Assembly: GCA_016200135.1 (NCBI GenBank)
Contig: JACQFI010000080.1
Span: 27,058 to 91,057 of the forward strand
Length of the DNA stretch: 64,000 nucleotides
Direction: 5' to 3'
Source of the DNA: Planctomycetota bacterium
Lineage (GTDB): Bacteria > Planctomycetota > SZUA-567 > H5-PLA8
A program made the position numbers and the translations under genes. The notes below the pieces were generated by a model that worked only from the letters and a program-made list of their open reading frames with translations, was not told the DNA's origin and did not search any database. Positions 46,175 to 53,619 of this stretch are shown in pieces. The stretch's first letter is position 1, and each line of letters opens with the position of its first letter.

Positions 46175-46276
46175 GTGGCTCCTCCGTCCAGGCGGAGGGC
46201 GTAGCGGCGTTCCGCCGCTGTTCGTGCACCACCGAAGACGTCGCCGGTGGGACCAGCGGCGGGACGCCGAGGCTAC
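46175..46276. repeat. Complex GC-rich palindromic repeat, copy B
   Basis: Begins GTGGCTCCTCCGTCCAGGCG and is longer than copy A at 37652. It fills the gap between radA and the EF-hand gene. Confidence 0.7.
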
Positions 46277-46290
46277 GATTTCGAATTGCG

Positions 46291-46527
46291 CTACTTGTTA
46301 CCGTCCTTCTTATGGTGGTGATGCGCGGCCTTGAATGCCTCGAACTCTTCCTTGCTGATCAGGCCGTCGTGGTTGGCGTCGATCTTGTCGAACTTCTTCT
46401 CCCAGTGCTTCTCGCCCTTCTCGCCTTTGTTGCCCTTGGCGACCACGTCGCCCACGTCGTCGGCGCGCACCGAGGCACCCGCAAAGAGGACCACCGCCGC
46501 CACCGCCAGCATCGCTCCTGCTTTCAT
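46291..46527 (-). CDS. Small secreted EF-hand protein
   Basis: 78 residues: signal peptide (MLAVAAVVLFAGASVRA), a Lys/Gly-rich segment, then one EF-hand (DKIDANHDGLISKEEFEAFK) and a His-rich tail HHHHKK that may bind other metals. Probable calcium binder in the periplasm or outside. A GGAGC lies upstream of the ATG. The 267 bases after it (46528-46794) hold no clear gene. Confidence 0.75.
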   Translation of the reverse strand: MKAGAMLAVAAVVLFAGASVRADDVGDVVAKGNKGEKGEKHWEKKFDKIDANHDGLISKEEFEAFKAAHHHHKKDGNK

Positions 46528-46794
46528 GGCTTGCTCCTTTTAAGAATGGTTTCCGGATCGGGACTACTTCCATGAATGAATACATGGCAAGCAGAGTGCC
46601 AATGGACCCTATAACACAACTCGTGAAGAGCTCTGTCCTTATCATTTATCGGTGCAACGATACTGTTGTAGGAGTCCTCCGCAGTTGTGGGGATTGCCCA
46701 CGAAGTCGAGGATTCGGCGGGCGAATTCGAAACCCCTGGCATTCGTCGCTGCTGAGGATAAACAGACGGACATTCTACGGCCGGGTTTCAACCT

Positions 46795-47499
46795 ATGAAC
46801 AAGCCGAATACGCAATCCTGCTCAAACTGCGCCTACAAGTTCAACGCCAGCATGGCCGTCTGCCCAAACTGCGGCCAGCGCAAGGAAGGGATTCCGCCTG
46901 TTGCCGAAGATGAAGAGCCCTCCGACACGGAGCCCGTCTCCATAAAGCCGCTGGCCGCAGCCTGGACGCCCGAAGAAGCGCCCGGTGCTCCCGCGATACC
47001 CGTGGGCTGCGCGCTCTGCGGGAGGCCGCAGGCCGCGAAGACGCTTGAAATCCAAGCATGGCTCGACCAGGGCTACACCTTGACCAACCGGCACAAGTTC
47101 ATGGTGACGACCATCCGCCCGGTCTGCCTCTGCGAACCGTGCGGGAAGTCACTGCAATGGGACCGGGTGAAGGCTGGAGCGGTGGCGAGCCTTCCCGGGG
47201 CGGCGCTGGCATTTCTCTTTCCCTGGAACAGCCGAGCCGCTGTCGCGGTGGGAATCGCGTTCATCCTTTACGCTCTGCACCTGATCAAGGCGGGGTCGTA
47301 CTGCTGGGCAGACCGGATGCTCTACGGCACATTGCTGGAGGACAGACTCAGGCCGTGGGCTCGCGCAGGCAAACTGCAGGGGGACCTACGGATACCCGTT
47401 GGAATCCTTCATGATTTATTGCGTGTGGGGCTCTTTATTGTGATCAGTCTTGCAGGGTTGCTCGCGGGCGTAGCGCTGGCCGTGGTTCTGGGAGAATGA
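46795..47499 (+). CDS. Zinc-ribbon membrane protein A
   Basis: 234 residues. CSNCAYKFNASMAVCPNCGQRK is a double CxxC ribbon. A second cluster (CALCGRP, CLCEPCGK) follows near 75-120. Two or three membrane helices follow (GAALAFLFPWNSRAAVAVGIAFILYALHLI; GLFIVISLAGLLAGVALAVVL). The same plan, ribbon then helices, is repeated in three genes at 49386-50905. Function unknown. Confidence 0.65.
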   Translation: MNKPNTQSCSNCAYKFNASMAVCPNCGQRKEGIPPVAEDEEPSDTEPVSIKPLAAAWTPEEAPGAPAIPVGCALCGRPQAAKTLEIQAWLDQGYTLTNRHKFMVTTIRPVCLCEPCGKSLQWDRVKAGAVASLPGAALAFLFPWNSRAAVAVGIAFILYALHLIKAGSYCWADRMLYGTLLEDRLRPWARAGKLQGDLRIPVGILHDLLRVGLFIVISLAGLLAGVALAVVLGE

Positions 47500-47508
47500 T
47501 CAAGGAAT

Positions 47509-47582
47509 GGTTAACTGGTTCTCTGGTTTCGGTTGAGTTTGTGGCTAACCATTCAACCAGCCAGCCAGATAACCAGTCAACC
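47509..47582. repeat. Inverted octamer block, GGTTAACT/AACCAGCC type
   Basis: Units GGTTAACT, GGTTCTCT, GGTTTCGG then AACCATTC, AACCAGCC, AGCCAGAT, AACCAGTC. The right end contains the stop codon of the araB-like gene (47577-47579). Confidence 0.75.
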
Positions 47583-49241
47583 TGCCTTCGCCGCGGTCTC
47601 GCGCAGCTTCTTCATGACCTCGTTGGCGCCGCGGCCGAAGTAGTCGGCGAGCTTGACGTACTCTTCGAAGAGTTCCGCGTACACCTTTGCGGCGGCGGGA
47701 CGCGGCTTGAAGGTCCGCGCACGCACGCCGCCCATGGCTTTCGCGGCGGCAGCGAAGTCGTCGTGGCCGCCGTGGGAAGCGCCCGCGGCCACCGCGCCGA
47801 GGATCGCGCCGCCGACGGCGCAGGCCTGGCCTGAGCGCGCGACTTCGATCTCGCGGTTGCAGACATCGGAGAGAATCTGGAGGAACGCGGGATCCTTCTC
47901 GGCGATGCCGCCGCAGGTGACGATGCGGTTCACCGGCAGGCGGCGGGCTTCGAAGTTATCGATGATCACGCGCGTGCCGAAGGCGAGCGCTTCCTGGAGC
48001 GCGCGGTAGACGGCTTCCGGCGGCGTGGCGAGCGTCAGGCCGACGAGCGCGCCGGTAAGTTCCGGGCGGTTGAGCGGGCTGCGATTGCCGTTGAGCCAGT
48101 CCAGCGCGAGCAGGCCCGTGCCGCCGGGGGCGAACTTTGCCGCGCGCGCGGCCATCACGGCGTGTTCGGACGAACGGCGTTTGCGCGCTTCGGCGCGGAT
48201 CGAGTCGTTGGAAAGTTCGCGCACACACCAAGCCCACAGGTCCCCGCCGCCGGCCTGGCCGGCCTCGTAGCCCATCAGCCCGGGCAGGATGCCGTCCTTC
48301 ACCGAGCCCGCGACGCCGGGGATGTCGTCGGGCGCGTCCGCCGCGCCGAGCAGCATGTGGCAGAAGCTGGTGCCGAGGATGATCGCGAGTTCCCCCGGCT
48401 TGGCGAGCGAGCAGGCGGGCACCGCGGCGTGGGCGTCGATGATCGCGGCGCCGACGGGCGTACCTTCGGGAAGGCCCAGGCGCTTGGCCCACGCGGCGTT
48501 CAGGCCGCCGACGCGCGCGCCCGCGGGCTTTACTTCTCCTGAAAGTTTGGCGGAGAGTTCGCGCAGGCCGGGGTTCAGCGCCACGAGGAACGACTCGTGC
48601 GGGTAGCCTGCGCCTTCGGACCAGCAGCCTTTGTAGCCGGCGGCGCAGGCGTTGCGCGCGAGCGCTCCCGTGAGCTGCCAGATCACCCAGTCGCCGGCCT
48701 CGACGATGCGCGCGGCGGCCTCGAAGACCTCCGGCGCGCGTTCGAGCGTTTCGAGGGCCTTCGGCAGCAGCCATTCGCAGCTCACGCCCGCGCCGTAGTG
48801 GCGCAGGAACTTCTCGCCGCGCTCGCGGGCCAGCGCGCTGACGTAATCGGCCTGGGCCTGTGCGGCGTGGTGCTTCCAGAGCTTCACGTAGGCGTGCGGG
48901 TTCTTCGCGAAATCCTTCTTAAAGCAGAGCGGCTCGCCGAGCGCGTCGGTGGGGAGGACGGTGCAGGCCGTGAAGTCCACGCCGATGCCGACGACCGAGT
49001 CGGGCTTTGTGCGCGCAGCCTGAAAGGCCTTCTTGACCGCGAGCGCGAGGCCATCCAGGTAATCGCGCGGATGCTGGAGCGCGAAGTCGGGCGGGAGTCT
49101 CTTGCCGCCAAGCGCACGGTCGATGACACCGTGGGCGAACGGGACGCTCGCACCGCCGAGTTCGCGGCCGGAGGCGGTATCGACGAGCACGGCGCGGACG
49201 GATTCGGTGCCGAAGTCGAGGCCGAGCGCGGCGCGGGGCAT
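47577..49241 (-). CDS. araB: FGGY-family carbohydrate kinase, ribulokinase-like
   Basis: 554 residues from ATG 49241, with GGAG eight bases before. ALGLDFGTESVRAVLVD binds phosphate. LPGLMGYEAGQAGGGDLWAWC and LALDWLNGNRSPL are close to ribulokinase. CGGIAEKDPAFLQILSDV is the C-terminal adenosine-binding motif. It phosphorylates a pentulose, probably ribulose, with ATP. Other FGGY sugars are possible. An 18-base palindrome lies 17 bases upstream. Confidence 0.85.
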   Translation of the reverse strand: MPRAALGLDFGTESVRAVLVDTASGRELGGASVPFAHGVIDRALGGKRLPPDFALQHPRDYLDGLALAVKKAFQAARTKPDSVVGIGVDFTACTVLPTDALGEPLCFKKDFAKNPHAYVKLWKHHAAQAQADYVSALARERGEKFLRHYGAGVSCEWLLPKALETLERAPEVFEAAARIVEAGDWVIWQLTGALARNACAAGYKGCWSEGAGYPHESFLVALNPGLRELSAKLSGEVKPAGARVGGLNAAWAKRLGLPEGTPVGAAIIDAHAAVPACSLAKPGELAIILGTSFCHMLLGAADAPDDIPGVAGSVKDGILPGLMGYEAGQAGGGDLWAWCVRELSNDSIRAEARKRRSSEHAVMAARAAKFAPGGTGLLALDWLNGNRSPLNRPELTGALVGLTLATPPEAVYRALQEALAFGTRVIIDNFEARRLPVNRIVTCGGIAEKDPAFLQILSDVCNREIEVARSGQACAVGGAILGAVAAGASHGGHDDFAAAAKAMGGVRARTFKPRPAAAKVYAELFEEYVKLADYFGRGANEVMKKLRETAAKAG

Positions 49242-49257
49242 AGGCAAGTCTCCGGTG

Positions 49258-49275
49258 TGCTCACACGTGTGAGCA
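49258..49275. promoter_or_regulatory. Perfect 18-base palindrome, probable operator
   Basis: TGCTCACACGTGTGAGCA, perfect, 17 bases upstream of the kinase start. Its TGTGAGC/GCTCACA halves resemble LacI-type operators. No LacI-type gene is in the window. Confidence 0.6.
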
Positions 49276-49314
49276 ATCATAATAGAGAGATGGGGTTGGA
49301 ATGCAAGGGTTGTA

Positions 49315-49350
49315 TTCACCGCCAAGTTCGCGGAGGACGCGGAGAACGGC
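49315..49350. repeat. CACCGCCAAGTTCGCGGAG-type repeat
   Basis: A variant of the CACCGCAGAGACGC family, between the araB-like gene and the zinc-ribbon cluster. Confidence 0.6.
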
Positions 49351-49385
49351 TTTCATTATAGTGAAGCGGCGTAATATTGCAGAGC

Positions 49386-49865
49386 ATGTGGCCGTTTGGG
49401 CATTCGAAGAGCTTTGCCTGCCCTTGTTGCGGGGCGTATTCCCCGCAAGAGCGCTTCATCATGTATGAGCCGGATAGTGAAGGTAGCACCATGTATGCTT
49501 GTCCAGAATGCAAGCAGAGGCTGATACCGGTTCAGGATCGGCTGACGCGGAACCTCATAGTCATCATCCAAACGTTCATGATACTTGTGGTGTATGGAGC
49601 ATCCGAGTCATATTTCGACGGCGGCACCTGTGCCTTCCTATTGATTGTTCTTATTGTTGGATGGCTTGCGCTTGCCGAGGAGATCAGAGGATACAAGCCT
49701 GACAACAGCACAGGTGGACCCCAATTCTCCTTGATGTTCCTGGTCATCGCGACCCTCTTCCTGGGCGGGTTCATCGGGTATCTGTACATCCATTCAGGGC
49801 TGCCGCTGCTGGCCGCGTTCCTGGTTCTTCAACTGTACCGGTGCTTGAAGAGCGAGACGGTATGA
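49386..49865 (+). CDS. Zinc-ribbon membrane protein B
   Basis: 159 residues. CPCCGAYSPQERF and CPECKQRLIPV give a zinc ribbon in the first 40 residues. Four hydrophobic helices follow (VIIQTFMILVVYGASES; AFLLIVLIVGWLAL; LMFLVIATLFLGGFIGYLYI; LPLLAAFLVLQLY). Bases are more AT-rich than the neighbours. ATG 49386 preferred over the TTG at 49377. Confidence 0.65.
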   Translation: MWPFGHSKSFACPCCGAYSPQERFIMYEPDSEGSTMYACPECKQRLIPVQDRLTRNLIVIIQTFMILVVYGASESYFDGGTCAFLLIVLIVGWLALAEEIRGYKPDNSTGGPQFSLMFLVIATLFLGGFIGYLYIHSGLPLLAAFLVLQLYRCLKSETV

Positions 49866-49949
49866 CCGCCGTAGAATTCGAGAAGATGCTTTGCCGTTGA
49901 GCATGTAAAGAGTTTTCTGCAAGGCTCATTCAGTGCAAAGGGCAAACCG

Positions 49950-50441
49950 ATGCTTTATGCATGTCCCGCATGCGGCAAAGAGTTCGAATTCGAGAAGTTT
50001 CGAAAACGGGAGTCGTGGAGATTTGATTCGTTCTGCTGCCCGGGATGCCAGGTTGACTTGCTGACGATTCAGAAACCATGGGTAGATTTGATGACCAGTT
50101 GGATTTACACGTGTCTGGTACTTCTCGTAATGTTTCCGATTTGGCGTGTAGATCATCTTATTTCAATTGTTCTCATGATCGCAGCAGCATATCTATCAAC
50201 AGCCCCTCGATTCATGGAACGATTTGTTTTGCAATCAAGCAGCAGATTTCAATGCTTCTTGTCCCAATTGATTTACAGTTCCTTCTACGTTGGCGGATTC
50301 CTATGCTGTGAGATGACCGGTAGGGTTTGGCCCTGCGTTGCCATTGTGCTGACGGGTTTGGCGTTATTTACAATTGGCTGGATTCGAGAGCGCGGACGTG
50401 CGAGACGCAAAGTGTATGGGACGAAACCAGAGTGGTTATGA
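49950..50441 (+). CDS. Zinc-ribbon membrane protein C
   Basis: 163 residues. CPACGKEFEFEKF and CCPGCQVDLLTI form the ribbon. Four helices follow (WIYTCLVLLVMFPIW; LISIVLMIAAAYLS; FLSQLIYSSFYVGGFLC; CVAIVLTGLALFTIGWI). Low GC. Its TGA overlaps the ATG of the next gene (ATGA). Confidence 0.65.
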   Translation: MLYACPACGKEFEFEKFRKRESWRFDSFCCPGCQVDLLTIQKPWVDLMTSWIYTCLVLLVMFPIWRVDHLISIVLMIAAAYLSTAPRFMERFVLQSSSRFQCFLSQLIYSSFYVGGFLCCEMTGRVWPCVAIVLTGLALFTIGWIRERGRARRKVYGTKPEWL

Positions 50442-50905
50442 ACGAATCGACTCCCATCACCTGCCCGCACTGCCATGTGCCGCATCTGGCAGAGGCGTAC
50501 CGGCGGAACGACGGGAAGGACGTCTATTTTCGCTGTCCGGGCTGCGACCAAGATCTGCTTCCGGTTTTCGACGCACAACTGGAACTCTGCCGCGGCTGGA
50601 CGCTGGCGCTCGGCACGCTACTGCTCGATCCCGGCTATATGCCCGATTCCTTGTTCTTCTTGCCCTTCTTCATCGCCTTGGGGATTTTCCTCTTTGCAAG
50701 CCATAGGCCGGTGGCGGGATTCACGCCGGTGGTCTCGCGGCCCCAGCGCTTCTCGCTGCTCAGCTTTTTGGGCTGGGCGCTGGCGATCAGCGGTGTGCTG
50801 GGCTTGCTCTTTGCGCGTTCGGCATGGCCGCTCACCGTGGCCGGTGCCGCGATCATGACATATCGTACGATTAAGTGGAAGCGGGCGACTGCGGGGAAGG
50901 ATTGA
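50438..50905 (+). CDS. Zinc-ribbon membrane protein D
   Basis: 155 residues. CPHCHVPHLAEAY and CPGCDQDLLPVFDAQ make the ribbon and match proteins B and C in spacing. Helices follow (LFFLPFFIALGIFLFA; LLSFLGWALAISGVLGLLFARSAWP). GC is higher than in B and C, so the paralogues diverged or came from different sources. Confidence 0.65.
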   Translation: MNESTPITCPHCHVPHLAEAYRRNDGKDVYFRCPGCDQDLLPVFDAQLELCRGWTLALGTLLLDPGYMPDSLFFLPFFIALGIFLFASHRPVAGFTPVVSRPQRFSLLSFLGWALAISGVLGLLFARSAWPLTVAGAAIMTYRTIKWKRATAGKD

Positions 50906-50969
50906 GAATAACGCTTCTGTGGTATAATACGCGTGTGCGGCTCCTTCCGCGGCCGGAAGCTTTTATGCG

Positions 50970-51272
50970 ATGAGCGCGACCCCTTCGAAGCCCGGCGACT
51001 ACACCATCCACCAGACGACCGATCTGCCGCTCTGCTACTGCTTCAACGTGAAGGAGCAAGTCGTGGTCGCGGCGATCAAGGCGAAGAACCTGAAGACCGT
51101 GCGCGAGGTCCAGCAGGCGACGAACGCGGGCTGCGGGTGCGGCTGCTGCCAGCCGGATATTCAGGTCTTGCTCGACCAGCACGCGCAGGGCAAGCCGATG
51201 GGGATCAAAGTGCCGGTGATCGAGGCGCGCGACGCGAAGCCGCCGCTGGAGATTCCGCCGCCTTTTGCGTAG
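50970..51272 (+). CDS. BFD-type [2Fe-2S] protein
   Basis: 100 residues. CYCFNVKEQVVVAAIKAKN, then VREVQQATNAGCGCGCCQPDI, follows the bacterioferritin-associated ferredoxin fold with four or more Cys ligands. It probably carries electrons or holds a cluster; no partner is nearby. The extra Cys in CGCGCC is more than the usual CxxC. A Pro-rich tail ends the protein. Confidence 0.82.
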   Translation: MSATPSKPGDYTIHQTTDLPLCYCFNVKEQVVVAAIKAKNLKTVREVQQATNAGCGCGCCQPDIQVLLDQHAQGKPMGIKVPVIEARDAKPPLEIPPPFA

Positions 51273-51302
51273 AGCGTATCGGCGTGGAGCGAATAGCGAA
51301 GA

Positions 51303-51330
51303 CATTGACGATTTACATTTTACGATTGAG
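51303..51330. repeat. GATTTAC-type heptamer block
   Basis: CATTGAC, GATTTAC, ATTTTAC, GATTGAG units, related to 27143-27174. Confidence 0.75.
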
Positions 51331-51333
51331 GTG

Positions 51334-51437
51334 GGTGCCACGGACCAAGTCCGTTCTTGGTCCGTGCCTTTGGGGATCGCGGACTCTGCGAATTCGGTTG
51401 AGGCACGGACCAGGAACGGCTCTGGTCCGTGGCACCC
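51334..51437. repeat. Nested GC-rich double palindrome
   Basis: Hairpins CACGGACCAAG/CTTGGTCCGTG (51339-51366) and CACGGACCAG/CTGGTCCGTG (51404-51431) with an outer GGTGCCACGG/CCGTGGCACC match. This is a REP/BIME-like design, about 105 bases. Confidence 0.75.
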
Positions 51438-51448
51438 GGCCGCGCTCG

Positions 51449-52246
51449 CTACTTCTTCTCCGCAAACAGCTCTTCGAAAAACGCCTTCATCGCCTCCCAC
51501 GAACGCTTATCAGCTTTCTCGTTGTAGGCGGCGCCTTTGGAGTTGTCGTTGCCGGCGGCGGGGTTGGTGAAGGCGTGGACGGCGCCGCCATAGGCGACGC
51601 TCTGCCAGTCGGCCTTGGCCTCGCGCATCTCTTTCTCGAACGCGGCCACGACTTCGGGCGATGAGGACGGGTCGTCGGCGCCGTTTAGGGCTAGGACCTT
51701 CGCTTTGAGTTGGCCTTCCTTCGCAGGCACGGTGGTCCCGAGGCCGCCGTGGAAGCTCACGACGCCGGCCAGTTCCGCGCCGGAGCGCGCGAGTTCCAGC
51801 GCGCACGTGCCGCCGAAGCAGTAGCCGATCGCTGCGACGCGCTTGGGGTCCACGTTCTCGTTCTTGAGCAGGGTCTCCAGCGCGGCGTTTAGGCGCGCGA
51901 GCATGAGCTCGCGGTCCTTCTTGATCTTACCCGCGGCCGCGCCGGCTTCCTGGCGGTCCTTGGGCCGCGTGTCCTTGCCGTAGACATCGGCGCAGAAGGC
52001 TACGTAGCCGAGTCCCGCGAGCATCTCCGCGCGGCGCTTGGTCTCGCCGCTGACGCCCATCCAGTCGTGAATGACGAGGACCGCGGGGCGTTTGCCCTTG
52101 GCGGCGGCATCGTAGACGAGCACGCCCTCGCAGAGGGCCCCGCTGGCCTTGTACTCGATGGTTTCGGTCTTCATCTCCGCGCGCGCCTCCGAGAGGAACA
52201 GGATCGAGCCTATTATGCAGGCTGCCGCTGGGATTATTCCACGCAT
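51449..52246 (-). CDS. Secreted dienelactone-hydrolase-family protein
   Basis: 265 residues. Signal peptide (IIPAAACIIGSILFLSEARA), then the DLH fold: VLVIHDWMGVSGETKR, nucleophile elbow AAIGYCFGGTCALELA with Cys, acid in LNGADDPSSSPEV and His in GGAVHAFTNPAAG. The Cys nucleophile is usual for dienelactone hydrolases. Substrate unknown. GGAG precedes the ATG. Confidence 0.9.
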   Translation of the reverse strand: MRGIIPAAACIIGSILFLSEARAEMKTETIEYKASGALCEGVLVYDAAAKGKRPAVLVIHDWMGVSGETKRRAEMLAGLGYVAFCADVYGKDTRPKDRQEAGAAAGKIKKDRELMLARLNAALETLLKNENVDPKRVAAIGYCFGGTCALELARSGAELAGVVSFHGGLGTTVPAKEGQLKAKVLALNGADDPSSSPEVVAAFEKEMREAKADWQSVAYGGAVHAFTNPAAGNDNSKGAAYNEKADKRSWEAMKAFFEELFAEKK

Positions 52247-52260
52247 GGAGGAACTCCTTA

Positions 52261-52374
52261 GTCGAAGGTCTGAAAGTCCGAAGGTCGAGAAGTCCTGAGT
52301 GCTGAGTCCGGCGACCTGTCGGGAGACTTCGACTTTCAGACTCGGTACTCAGGACTTAGCACTCAGCACTTCAG
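52261..52374. repeat. Octamer and heptamer blocks in inverted pairs
   Basis: Octamers GTCGAAGG, TCTGAAAG, TCCGAAGG (52261-52293) are followed by heptamers AGTCCTG, AGTGCTG, AGTCCGG (52291-52311) and the inverse set ACTCGGT, ACTCAGG, ACTTAGC, ACTCAGC, ACTTCAG (52340-52374). No gene in 52247-52489. Confidence 0.8.
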
Positions 52375-52455
52375 TACGGTAGCGCGAGATTTGGCTTTCG
52401 CTAGGCGGTCTCCGAATGATCGGCCGCCCCGTTGCGGGTTGGGAGAAAACGGTTA

Positions 52456-52490
52456 ACGTTTCCTCCGTCGGTTCCGCGGAGGAAACGTCA
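52456..52490 (+). promoter_or_regulatory. Hairpin hiding the ribosome-binding site
   Basis: Stem ACGTTTCCTCCG (52456-52467) pairs perfectly with CGGAGGAAACGT (52477-52488) across a 9-base loop. The right arm is the Shine-Dalgarno GGAGGAAA itself, and the ATG follows at 52490. In mRNA the site would be closed unless the hairpin melts or is unfolded. Confidence 0.65.
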
Positions 52491-53005
52491 TGGGCAAGGC
52501 GATTCTGTTTCTGGTGGTGGTGTTCGTGGCGGCGGTCGGGTTCATGGTCTATCGGGGCTACACCAAAGCAACCGGGACGGACCCTCTGGCGCAGACGGCC
52601 GGCGCCGACGCGAAGAAGACTTCAAAGAGCGGCGAGGAAGGGCCGGGCATCTTCAAGCGCGCGGAAGATATCGCGGGCGAGACCGTTAAGAAGGGCGCCG
52701 GCGCCGCGAAGGACGCGCTGAAAACGAACCTGGGCCTGACGGTGACGCCGGTTCCCATCGATGTCGCGCCGGGCAAGAAAGCGGATGCGAAAATTTACCG
52801 CGGCGCGGGCGACTTGCCGGCGCTCAATCTCACGGTTGAGGCTGCTCCGGGATCGGGCTTGAAGACGAGCGGCGGAAGTTTCGCGGCAGGGCAGAAGGAG
52901 GCGACGTTCAGCGTTGAAGCCCCCGCGGACGCGAAGCCGCAGGACACCATGGTGACGCTGAAGTACGAGGACTATGCGCTGCCGGTGCCGGTGCGGATTA
53001 AATGA
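52490..53005 (+). CDS. Membrane-anchored protein with beta-rich outer domain, unknown
   Basis: 171 residues: one membrane helix (ILFLVVVFVAAVGFMVYRGY), an Ala/Lys-rich linker and a C-terminal beta-rich domain (LNLTVEAAPGSGLKTSGGSFAAGQKEATFSVEA) like an extracellular immunoglobulin-type strand pattern. No family recognised. Its ribosome site lies in a perfect hairpin. Confidence 0.65.
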   Translation: MGKAILFLVVVFVAAVGFMVYRGYTKATGTDPLAQTAGADAKKTSKSGEEGPGIFKRAEDIAGETVKKGAGAAKDALKTNLGLTVTPVPIDVAPGKKADAKIYRGAGDLPALNLTVEAAPGSGLKTSGGSFAAGQKEATFSVEAPADAKPQDTMVTLKYEDYALPVPVRIK

Positions 53006-53013
53006 GGCCGTCT

Positions 53014-53092
53014 GATTGGTTAGCTGGTTGGTTTGCTAGTTGACTGGTTACCCAACCAACTGGAAAAATAGGAAACCAGATAACCAGCTAAC
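53014..53092. repeat. Inverted octamer block, GGTTAGCT/AACCAGCT type
   Basis: GGTTAGCT, GGTTGGTT, TGCTAGTT, GACTGGTT in the left half and the inverse in the right, ending TAACCAGCTAAC. Directly precedes the next gene's ribosome site. Confidence 0.75.
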
Positions 53093-53110
53093 TTTTCTCG
53101 GAGGCATGCC

Positions 53111-53365
53111 TTGAACCGAGCCATGTGGATCATGCTGCCGATCGTGATGGCGGCGGTTGCGACGGTAGCGGCGACGCCGGTGCTCGCGCGGAAGTTTGCG
53201 GCGGGCGCACAGATGGGACACTTGCCGATGACGGTCGCGCTGGTTGCGGTGCCGCTGTACGCGGCGTTCTTTGTGGTCTTCTATGCCTTCACGTCGCGGG
53301 TACGGAGGCAAGCCCCGGAGTTGCCGGAGCCGCTCTATGACGAGCCGGATGCGAAGGGGCACTGA
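53111..53365 (+). CDS. Small two-helix membrane protein
   Basis: 84 residues from TTG 53111, chosen because CGGAGG lies seven bases before it; ATG 53123 is 18 bases further. Two helices (MWIMLPIVMAAVATVAA; TVALVAVPLYAAFFVVFYAF) and a charged tail. No family recognised. Confidence 0.55.
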   Translation: MNRAMWIMLPIVMAAVATVAATPVLARKFAAGAQMGHLPMTVALVAVPLYAAFFVVFYAFTSRVRRQAPELPEPLYDEPDAKGH

Positions 53366-53386
53366 GGATTTCCGATTTTGGATTGA
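53366..53386. repeat. GGATTTC-type heptamer block abutting a stop codon
   Basis: GGATTTC, CGATTTT, GGATTGA, starting at the first base after TGA of the small membrane gene. The rest of the gap to 53619 shows no gene. Confidence 0.7.
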
Positions 53387-53619
53387 TACGGCTGATGGAC
53401 AGAGGACTGGGCTAAACCTAGACGCATGTCTCAGCAATGCAGAAGCGCTTCATTCTAAAATCCGCACAAACGACGACCCCATTGTTTTCACGTATTATCC
53501 TTCTGCGACTATCGTTGCGAATGTGCGCCGGAGATTGATAGCCAGCGCGTTAATGATTTAAGCACTTGCAGCAAGGGCCTGGAGTTAAGGCTCTCTCCTT
53601 AAATATGAGGAGTATGGGT

